This document shows, piece after piece, positions 56,549 through 64,000 of a stretch of 64,000 bases of DNA; positions within the stretch are counted from its first letter, which is position 1; each line of letters begins with the position of its first letter. The stretch lies in NCBI GenBank assembly GCA_921293015.1, contig OV121090.1, positions 36,739,082-36,803,081 of the forward strand. The letters run 5' to 3'. Origin of the DNA: Phorcus lineatus (lineage: Eukaryota > Mollusca > Gastropoda > Trochida > Trochidae). Made by a program: the position numbers and the translations under genes. The notes beneath the pieces were generated by a model. It was given only the letters and a program-made list of their open reading frames with translations, made no database searches and was not told where the DNA came from.

Positions 56549-56806
56549 TATATACAAGAAAAAGTAAAGGTCCTAAAACTGATCCTTGAGGAACCCCCGC
56601 TTCAATTGACTTAATATTTGATTTGTACCCATTAATTACTGTGAATTGTGTTCTATTAAGTAGATAACTTTCAAACCATGACAACAGAGAACCACGTATT
56701 CCATTTGCCCATAACTTGTTCAAGAGTCCCTTATGCCAAACCCTGTCAAATGCTTTACTAATATCACAAAATACAGCGCGTACCTCCTTGCCACTATCTA
56801 TCGCCA
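56549..56806 (-). pseudogene. LINE copy 2: 5' remaining part of reverse transcriptase
   Basis: Begins AIDSGKEVRAVFCDISKAFD and includes DRVWHKGLLNKL and EAGVPQGSVLGPLLFLVYI, ending at the TTAA site. It is the segment directly upstream of the piece at 53449-54702. Everything N-terminal, including the endonuclease, is missing because of 5' truncation at 56806. Confidence 0.9.
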
Positions 56807-56880
56807 CTCGTAGCTCACCTTTATGTCAAACTGTGGGAGTATAGGAGTCGATTCCTAGATTGTGAAGGGCATTGCGCTTG
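56807..56880 (+). repeat. Residual minisatellite unit right of the LINE insertion
   Basis: CTCGTAGCTCACCTTTATG, then TCCTAGATTGTGAAGGGC: one more unit of the left arm, separated from it by the LINE cluster. Confidence 0.85.
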
Positions 56881-58143
56881 TCTTTGTGATTTATTTAGCT
56901 AGTAGAGGATTCAATTCACATATTGTGAATATGTGGAGGTAGAAAACTAAATTTGTATATTGATTCTGCAATCAAGATTTTCATTAATCATAGTTTGCGG
57001 TAACCCGTATAACACTGTTTGGAGGGTGTTACTATTTATGTTCAAATTTCAAATTTTCAATTTTGGAATTTGAAAATTTTTAAATTTGAAAATACTATTT
57101 ATGTAGAAGTAAGAATTATTTCTTATATGTGTAAAATATTTGCATACGGAAATCAATAGATAACACTTCACTATTAAAAGTAAACTTGATATCTGAAAAG
57201 TTTATTACACTGAAATTTAATTCTTCATTCTCGCTTATTTGACTTAAGTTAGGTTAATTGAGCATAATAACTATCACTATCAACACAAAACACCACATAC
57301 CTTTGGTATGAATTACTTGCATAGACACTTACACTTACAAGGTACAATGAAGGAAATAGTCTCGTGATGCTAAAAAAAAGTTTTAAAAATCAAAGATAAC
57401 AAACTCTGATCCTTATATTCAAATAAGCTATTTTAGCTTCTCGCCAATCTTTGTTTCATTTTTGGAAATAAAAATATGTTTAAACCATATTTATTGTTCA
57501 TTATGGACACTTGATAACTGTTACCCTTTTCTCTCATTTTCTTCCTGGACCGTGACATTGAAAGTTTTTATTCGAACGACGCATAAATCGGAAAGGTTCT
57601 CAATCTTTTGAGTTTGTATATGAACAGTTTTTAAATATATGAATATAATACTCGAACAGTTAACATTTTGTGTTGTTGTGAATAATTAGACCAGATGTCT
57701 AGCTGGGTCTGCTTATCAAAGCAACGTGTCACTGTGTCGCGTCTCCACTCAGCCTTGCGCGTAAATTCGCGTACAATCACATTAACTTCCTCTCTGTAAT
57801 TTGATGTTTATCTATCGCACGATATCATGGGGCAAATACTTATGCAATAATGAATTGACTGGATTAAAATGTTTAATTGCTCTTCGGTCACACTATGGTC
57901 AACATTTTGACACATGTTATTTCTTTAACGTTTTTAATAGTTTCCGTTATATCGGTTTGTGAAATTAACAAAGAAATGTTTTATTTGATTTATTTATCAT
58001 GTGTTCATGATTCAATATTTTAAGAATATTTTGATATGGAGTGGATCATTTACTACGCTGCAAGAAGAGTCATATAATGGCATCGTCTCTACTCCGTGCT
58101 GCCACCACAGTGACGGGAGTGGCAAACAACTAATTTCATCTGT
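56881..58143. other. Core of the foldback element, no gene recognised
   Basis: 57045-57100 is an A/T-rich imperfect palindrome built of TTCAAATTT/AAATTTGAA words. No frame with a recognisable transposase or integrase domain occurs here. Confidence 0.5.
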
Positions 58144-58890
58144 GTGATTTAAACAGTATTTAATTTCCATGAAACATGTAATACACAACATTCAGAATAT
58201 ATATATTCAAAAAGGAAACTGAAGGATTAGCAAACAGGCAGCAAATGCTTATATAAATGTTTCTTATGAAACAAACAAGAAACGATTAAGATATCAGGTA
58301 CATTGGTGAAAATATATATTTGCAATTATTCTTACTAAAATCAAATTCATATAAAGCATTCTCTACCTTTGCATTTGGTACAGATTTAATTAAATCATTA
58401 TTTTATTTGAAAGGATTTTGTACCCATACAATATTGCGGGGATGTCCATCTCTCACAAAAAATGACCTAGAAAATTTACTGAACTCGATTCACAACTATA
58501 TCATGAAGTCTGATCGATTTGAAATTTCATAAGCACATTCATTTTATAACGACTGCCAAATAAACAAATGGTATACATGCAATATCAATATCAGTGTATA
58601 TTTCTTTGAAATTGAAAAACGATTTGTCATACGTCACTCACTTTAATTTGTTTGTATATATTTACATATGTGATTATATTGGAGCGGCCTTAAAATAAGC
58701 TCTTTTGAGCTTGTTGGCCAATCCCTTCATGTAATTTATCATGAATAAATATGTTTAAAGCAATTAAAGAGATATAAAAACCGGATGGTATCATTTATGA
58801 AATGTTACACAGATATTATTAGGGATTCGTTAGCACTCTGTGACAAGAATTTGTCGCCGCTCAAGGTAGATTTTAATGTTCTATCGTTTT
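58144..58890 (+). repeat. Dispersed repeat X, copy 2, with LINE insertion
   Basis: Colinear with 34490-34880 on both sides of a LINE fragment at 58395-58761, so repeat X predates that insertion. Confidence 0.75.
58395..58761 (+). pseudogene. 5'-truncated LINE fragment: last 45 codons and 3' UTR
   Basis: Encodes LFYLKGFCTHTILRGCPSL, then LLNSIHNYIMKSDRFEIS, the C-terminal end of the LINE family at 48563-51874. The 3' UTR has GGAGCGGCCTT, AGCTTGTTGGCCAATCC and AATAAATATGTTTAAA. Duplication AATTAAA flanks it (58388-58394, 58762-58768). Orientation is opposite to LINE copies 1 and 2. Confidence 0.85.
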
Positions 58891-59040
58891 TTAAAAAGAA
58901 TTGATTTGATCGGAATCAATCATATAGTGGGCATTTAAAAAAGTAATGAAAAGGATTCTCCCGAATGTTTCCACAAGAGCAGGCGGGATGTACTAACAAA
59001 AATAAGTGGACTTGCTTTGCGTAGTATATTTTCGGTGAAC

Positions 59041-59797
59041 GGACAAAATCCCCAAGGACAAAAACTCCAAGGACAAAATCCCCAGTGGACATAATCCCGA
59101 GCCCTATAACAACAAAATGGACATGATGGACAAAAGGTGATTAAAAATGCTTTGTTTTCTTTACTAATCAACTTTGTCTTTAATCAAAGGTATTAGTTAC
59201 TGAAACAATGAGGAAGTTCCAACCATGAGATTTCGACGTACACCAGCCCTGTTCGCTGTCAATATATGGAATGTCAATGAAGTTACATTGAACAGTGAAC
59301 ATCGCACAAATAATATTTGTGAATCTTGGAACAGTGCTTTCAAAACCCTTGTTGGACAAAATCACCCCTCTGTCTGGACGGCCATTGAGGCTTTTCAGAG
59401 AAAACATGCTATGGTCAAAACACAGCTGCTGCAATATTCAAGAGGCATCCGACAAGCAAAACGTCGGAATCGTCGCCGTGACAACAACCAGGATAAACTC
59501 AGAAACCTCTGCCTTGCATATCGCGATGGAAGAATGACATTGCCAGACTTTTTGAAAGGCATAGGTCACTCTATAAGGTTTCACTGAAACTATACTGTTT
59601 AAAAGTGCTATGTAAAATGCGAGACCGGGATTGTTACTGCTTGCTCGTATGACTAAAATTACATGTTATTACTTCCTTGCTCTGTTGTATTTTTCATCTT
59701 GGGGATTTTGTCCTACCCTTTGGGGGATTATGTTCACTGGGGATTTTGTCCTTGGGGATTATGTCCTTGGGGATTTTGTCCATTGGGGATTTTGTCC
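59041..59797 (+). mobile_element. Small MULE remnant with 15-bp repeat termini
   Basis: Both ends consist of tandem GGACAAAATCCCCAA units (15 bp; variant GGACATAATCCCC), three to four at the left (59041-59100) and six at the right (59700-59797), inverted. The inside encodes only the C-terminal part of a MULE transposase. I could not find an 8-10-bp target duplication. It lies inside the foldback element core. Confidence 0.75.
59225..59587 (+). pseudogene. MULE (Mutator-like) transposase, C-terminal fragment
   Basis: The 120-codon frame has PALFAVNIWNV, then HRTNNICESWNSAFKTLVG, HPSVWTAIEAF and finally LPDFLKGIGHSIRF. This matches the conserved tail of animal MULE-type transposases (RTNNxxExWHxxF, then HPxxWxFIxxL, then YLxGIxHN). 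The catalytic DDE core and zinc-finger or FLYWCH N-terminus are absent, so no activity is expected. The frame is intact from end to end, suggesting either a recent deletion derivative or a terminal exon of an autonomous parent. Confidence 0.8.
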
Positions 59798-59887
59798 TAC
59801 GTGATGCTGCCATTTTCCATCTTCATTTTCCATTTTCATCTGTGTAAACATGCTTCTATACCCCCGTATATATGACGTTAAGACGAC

Positions 59888-61430
59888 CTAAGAGCCCTTC
59901 ACAATCTGAGAATAGTCTCTTATACCATATCAGTTTAACAAATAACAAGCTATGAGCCATTCACAATCTCAGGATTCACTCCTATACCCTCTCAGTTTAA
60001 ATATAGATTAACTGTGAGCCCTTCATAATCTGGGAATCAACCCCTATACCCCTTAAGTTTGACAGATAGGCGAGTTGTGAGCCCTTCACAATCTGAGAAT
60101 TGACCTCTATACTCCGTCAGTTTGATTTATAGGCGAGCTATGAGCCCTTCACAATCTGAAAATCGATCCCTATACTCCCTCAGATTGACATATAGGCGAG
60201 TTGTGGGCCCTTCACAATCTAGGAAGCGGCCCCTATACTCCCTCAGTTTGACATAAAGACGAGCTATGAGCCCTTCACAATCTGAGAATCGATCTCTATA
60301 ATCCGTCAGTTTGACATATAGGCGAGTTGTGAGCCCTTCACAATCTGGGAATCGACCCCTATACCCCCTCAGTTAGACTTTAAGGCGAGCGGTGAGCCCT
60401 TCACAATCTAGGAATCGGCCCCTATACTCCGTCAGTTTGACATATAGGCGAAAGGTGAGCCCTTCACAATCTGAGAATCGACTCCTATATACCCTCTCAG
60501 TTTAGATAAAGGTGAGCTATGAGCCCTTCACAATCTAGGAGTCAACCCTTACATCCCCTTAGTTTGACATAAAGACGAGCTGAATGTCCTTCACAATCTG
60601 GGAATCGGCCCCTATACTGCGTCAGCTTGATTTATAGGCGAGTTGTGAGACCTTTACAATCTAAGACTCGACTGCTATACCCTCTCAGTTTGACACATAG
60701 GCGAGTAATGAGCTCTTCACAATCTGAGAATCGACCTCTATACTCCCTCAGTTTCATTTATAGGCGAGCTATGAGCCCTTCACAATCTAGGAATCGGCCC
60801 CTATGCTCCCTCAGTTTGACATAAAGCCGATCTGTGAGCCCTTCAAAATCTGAGAATCTACTGCTATACCCTCTCAGTTTAAATAAAGGTGAGCTGAGAG
60901 CCCTTCACAATCTGGGAATCGACCCCTATACCCCCTCAGTTTGATATAAAAACGAGCTATGAGCCCTTCACAATCTGAGAATCGATCTCTATACTCCGCG
61001 GCCGTCCGTTTGACATATAGGCGAAATGTGAGCCCTTCACAATCTGAGAATCGATTGCTATACACTCTCAGTTTAAATAAAGGTGAGCTTTGAGCCCTTC
61101 ACAATCTGGGAATCGACCCCTAAAGTCGCTCAGTTTGACATAAAGACGAGCTATGAGCCCTTCACAATCTGAGAATCGATCCCGATACTACGTCAGATTG
61201 ACATATAGGCGAACTGTGAGCCCTTCACAATCTGAGAATCGACTCCTATATACCCTCTCAGTTTAAATAAAGGTGAGCTATGAGCCCTTTTCAATCTAGG
61301 AGTCAACCCTTACACCCTCAAATTTGACATAAAGACGAGCAGAGAGTCCTTCACAATCTGGGAATCGGCCCCCATAACCACTCATTTTGAGAAAGAGACA
61401 CGCTGATTGCTCATCACAATGTAGGAATTG
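59888..61430 (-). repeat. Right minisatellite arm, about 24 units of 63 bp, inverted
   Basis: Units read GAGCCCTTCACAATCTGAGA, then TATACTCCCTCAGTTTGACA, then ATAGGCGAG, the complement of the left arm. A pair of adjacent unit variants (CTCCTATATACCCTCTCAG, then CTAGGAGTCAACCCTTACA) recurs at 60482 and 61243, about 12 units apart, so higher-order structure exists here too but with a different period from the left arm. Confidence 0.9.
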
Positions 61431-61491
61431 CTAAATAGAAAGACCTTAATAAGCTAGATAATTCCCTTTTTATAATAATGAAAATACTATT

Positions 61492-61623
61492 AAATTCCCA
61501 GATTGTGATCATTCCCAGATTGTTCAGGCCGCACAATCTGCAGATTGTTTAAACAATCTAGGAATTCCTAGATTGTGAGCAAACAATCTGCAGATTGTGA
61601 TATACCCCAGATTGTTCGTAACA
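61492..61623 (-). repeat. Right TIR of the foldback element
   Basis: The inverted counterpart of 46068-46228, with CAATCTGCAGATTG palindromes and CCTAGATTGTG modules, ending in TAACA before the GAGA duplication. Confidence 0.85.
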
Positions 61624-61850
61624 GAGACACCCAAGCTGGACAGGTCGATGGGTAGAAACCAGACCAAATTTGAGTCCTTCTAAAACCTGTTTTCTATCTC
61701 TCACTATGCCTTTCTTTCCCTCTTCCTGTCGATCCCTATCTCCCTGATCTGTCCACTCTCTTTTGGATGCTTGTCATCCACGTGTTTAATAACTGAAATA
61801 TTGTTCAAAGCACGTAAAACTCCATCTCACTCACTCACTTTTGACTAGTT
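61624..61850 (+). repeat. Repeat Rg, 3' half interrupted by the foldback element
   Basis: Continues Rg from GAGACACCCAAGCTGGACAG to GTTCAAAGCACG and CACTCACTCAC, closely matching 43757-43975. Confidence 0.8.
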
Positions 61851-62159
61851 TGATAGCAGCGAAGATACGCTTTCAAACGATGTATAACATCGACGGCTCG
61901 ACTGCGGGAATATGTACTTTGCTATGGTTCAAACTCGCGCATTTTTCGAACATAAATCGAGCAAAATTTTGAAACAAGTCATATAAACAATCTTTATTGA
62001 CGTTTTTATCGCATAAGATGACAAAATATCAACAAAATACATATAGCATCGTGAAATACATGTATTCATGATGTCAAAAAAACAAAAATTTTGATTGAGT
62101 GAAGGAAATGTGACAAATATAGGGTGCCGTGTTTGGCCTAAAGACACTTGATTCAACAT
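61851..62159. other. Nothing recognised
   Basis: AT-rich DNA with a 76-codon minus frame lacking any domain. Confidence 0.45.
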
Positions 62160-62760
62160 TTAGCTATGGAAAGCATAACAATATCAAACTGATCATTAGA
62201 ATGAAGTCATATATTTTATAACAGGATCAATAATATTTTGCATTGCCATAGCGTGCTTGAAAAATAAAGGCAGGCCTCAGCAAGAGGTTTGTGGTAATCT
62301 CTTAACCACATTTCCCAATTCAATGACATCAAATAAAATATTCAACACTTCCAGTCCTTAAAAAAGAGAAAAAATCAATGTCTTAAAGAGGACAAATGCA
62401 AAAGCTTATTTGCATTATATCACGATATCTCTTTGGATTGCTTCCGCACCTACAAATCCAAAAGGTAATACCACTATAACGCGGGGGATACAGCAAAATT
62501 GAATTTAGGCAAACGTACCACTTATATTGCATTAAGATAAGTTAGAAAAATGTTTGTTCTTCGAATAAACTAGTAAAAGAATTCCAAAAGCAACTAAGTT
62601 GTATACAATACATAATGAGAGTTACAAGACAGCACTAGTCAGCCAAAGCACAAGTCTAAAACTTTAATTGTATTCAGCATCTTATATCTGTTAGAATAAT
62701 AAATAGGATAATTTAATTGATAGGGTTTTGTTTAAAAGAAAACAATAAACTAATGGAAGC
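62160..62760 (+). repeat. Dispersed repeat R3, copy 2
   Basis: Colinear with 19625-20240; landmarks are listed there. Deletions of 20-60 bp distinguish the copies. Confidence 0.7.
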
Positions 62761-63310
62761 TTGGACATCGGGAAGTAAAGTATTCTTGAATTTGTTTTGC
62801 ACCAAGAAATGTCATGTTAGAGTAAACGTCTTTCGGTTTAAAATATTTATGCTGTTTTATGCACGCACTTTAAACTTATATTGGTTCAGGCGGAACCTAT
62901 AATGATGTTAAGTGGATCAGTCGTAAATGCATTTTCACAAACGTTTTAAATTACACGTTCAGTTGAAAATTGAATCGAAACGTATTTACGGTTTACGATT
63001 AACTACATCTTAAACGTTTCAGTCATCGTTTATGCTACTTCAACAAGGTGTTTGTAAGTGAAGAAGACATGATGAAGGTTTGAATGCCAAGTTTATAACC
63101 GACTGAATGCACTCTGATGTAACTGCAAGTTTATAACAATTCATCCCCTCGCTAGAGCAATTTGTTAACAAAGTGTTCAACACTTAAAACTTTACATTTA
63201 ATACTTATAAATAGTATCGCGCGCGGCTTGATATTCGTGCCGAGTTGTGCCGCTGTTGCTGAATGCGAGTCGTCTAATTGACTGATTAGATAGTTAAGGA
63301 TATGAGGATT
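62761..63310. other. Nothing recognised
   Basis: No feature supported. A short CpG-containing GTATCGCGCGCGGC occurs at 63212-63225 without adjacent exon. Confidence 0.45.
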
Positions 63311-63381
63311 TTGACTTGAAAGAGATTAGGGTATTAGGAAGGAGCCAGTGCAGATTGGTAGACGCTGATTTGGCAGGATGC
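63311..63381 (+). repeat. Dispersed repeat R4, plus-strand copy
   Basis: Matches 30620-30686 (GACTTGAAAGAGATTAGGGT, AGGAAGGAGC, CGCTGATTTGGCAGGATG). It runs directly into a short Rg-like piece (63380-63425: CCACGTGGTT, AACTGAGGTATTGTTCGAAA, CACG). Confidence 0.65.
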
Positions 63382-63425
63382 CACGTGGTTGGAAACTGAG
63401 GTATTGTTCGAAACACGTTAAACAC

Positions 63426-63620
63426 CCACTCGGGGAACTGATATCCATATTAATAAATAAATAGCTGCAGATAGAGTATTGTTGGTACCATCAAATCAAA
63501 CAAGAACATTTGCTTCACTTATAATTCATCTAATCAGAAATTCATTCTTTAATAACAAGTTTCCTTGAAAAATACTGCCGTTTTAATTTCAGACAATCTG
63601 ATTTCACCCATTCCTTCATT
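63426..63620. other. Nothing recognised
   Basis: Short AT-rich spacer between two Rg pieces. Confidence 0.45.
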
Positions 63621-63624
63621 ACAG

Positions 63625-63765
63625 GTGAGTGAGTTTGGGTTAAACGTGCTTTGAACAATATTTCAGTTATTAAGCACGTGGATGACAAGCATCCAAAAGA
63701 GAGTGGACAGATCAGGGAGAAAGGGATCGAAAGGATGAGGGAAAAGACGGAACTGAAGACCCAGA
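63625..63765 (-). repeat. Repeat Rg, inverted copy
   Basis: Plus strand reads GTGAGTGAGTTTGGGTTAAA, CGTGCTTTGAACAATATTTC, ACGTGGATGACAAGCATCC and AGAGTGGACAGATCAGGGAG, the complement of the 3' half of Rg at 61700-61845. The start after a CATTACAG is sharp. Confidence 0.8.
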
Positions 63766-64000
63766 GAGGTTGCGTTTTTCTTGGATCTGCTCCTTGGACG
63801 ACTGAGCCGAGTAACTGGATGTTCGGCGTATCACTTACCTGCTCACAGACGCTTAAAAGCATATCAGGATTAAATGCTGTGTAAATTTGAATAAAGAGTA
63901 TTTTCCTAATTAGTTCCAATTACCAAAACCCTAAGTAGTTTCTGTAAACCTTAATTTTAAAATAGGAAATGTACATTTTAAGTGTTTGAAATCTTCCTCT
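63766..64000. other. Window end, nothing recognised
   Basis: A plus frame through 63651-63884 mostly reads through the Rg copy and is not considered a gene. Confidence 0.45.

Larger units (their letters stand above)
48283..56806 (-). mobile_element. LINE copy 2: 5'-truncated host of two nested insertions
   Basis: Flanked by the duplication CTCGTAGCT (48274-48282 and 56807-56815), derived from a minisatellite unit. It is transcribed leftwards; its 3' end at 48283 reads GGTTTAAACAATATTTATTT on the plus strand. Its 3' UTR is split by full-length LINE copy 1 and its reverse-transcriptase domain by a TTAA-flanked transposon. Without these it is about 1.6 kb, truncated upstream of the palm domain, as usual for incomplete target-primed reverse transcription. 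Confidence 0.8.
46068..61623. mobile_element. 15.5-kb foldback-like element with minisatellite arms
   Basis: Ends are TGTTCCGTGCAATCTGGG and, inverted, TGTTACGAACAATCTGGG. The 4-bp GAGA flanks both (46064-46067, 61624-61627), inside an Rg copy that is continuous if the element is removed. TIRs (132-161 bp) are built of palindromic CAATCTGCAGATTG-type modules. Inside them lie oppositely oriented arrays of a 63-bp unit. The core carries no transposase of its own that I recognise. TGTT/AACA ends and a 4-bp duplication resemble integrase-mobilised DNA elements such as Ginger; the arm structure resembles foldback elements. Class is unresolved. About half of the length comes from nested insertions (48283-56806, 59041-59797, 58395-58761). 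Confidence 0.75.

Noticed and set aside
59041-59797. 8-10-bp target duplication of the mini-MULE
   Set aside because: Flanks TTCGGTGAAC and TACGTGATG share only GTGA; not convincing.
46068-61623. Polinton/Maverick (15-20 kb, inverted ends)
   Set aside because: No DNA polymerase, integrase, ATPase or capsid frame; ends do not start AG and the duplication is 4 bp.

Overview
The window looks like eukaryotic, metazoan, non-coding DNA. It is strongly AT-rich, has very few long ORFs, contains (AT)n microsatellites and tRNA-derived SINEs, and every long ORF belongs to a transposable element (TE). TE types and a dispersed repeat with a GTGAGTGAGT end, a motif I associate with mollusc genomes, suggest a marine lophotrochozoan, probably a mollusc (inference, moderate to low confidence). 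I recognise no complete host gene; the best host candidate is a single 133-bp exon at 31790-31922.

Region 1-32 kb is intergenic DNA with old repeats: a divergent tandem duplication at 3 kb, two tRNA-type SINE heads (5.0 and 28.0 kb), two Penelope-like element (PLE) remnants (5.6-6.3 and 27.1-27.7 kb) each with a minus-strand hammerhead ribozyme motif, a decayed pogo/Tigger-type transposon (12.3-13.5 kb), and several dispersed repeat families (R1-R4) that recur in a partly conserved order at 11-20, 29-31 and 62-63 kb.

Region 32.3-39.0 kb is a PIF/Harbinger transposon with recognisable terminal inverted repeats (TIRs), an uninterrupted DDE transposase and a convergent, uninterrupted Myb/SANT-like partner. 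It also holds inserted LINE debris and two clusters of perfect palindromes. Region 39-46 kb holds a 175-bp near-perfect hairpin, a 700-bp MITE-like TIR pair and short tandem repeats.

Region 46.07-61.62 kb is the most striking part: one 15.5-kb foldback-like element with TGTT/AACA ends and a GAGA target duplication. Its arms are oppositely oriented arrays of a 63-bp minisatellite, the left arm organised into an about 504-bp, 8-unit higher-order repeat. Later insertions are nested in it and can be ordered by their target-site duplications: a 5'-truncated LINE (flanked by CTCGTAGCT), a full-length LINE with an intact 1103-codon ORF inserted into the 3' UTR of the first (17-bp duplication), and a TTAA-flanked DNA transposon in the reverse-transcriptase domain of the first. 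The TTAA element carries two convergent promoter-plus-first-exon modules. A small MULE with 15-bp repeat ends and a transposase C-terminus, and another LINE 3' fragment, lie in the core.

Region 61.6-64 kb returns to dispersed repeats and featureless DNA. All calls come from reading the sequence; no database search was run, and boundaries without target duplications are approximate.
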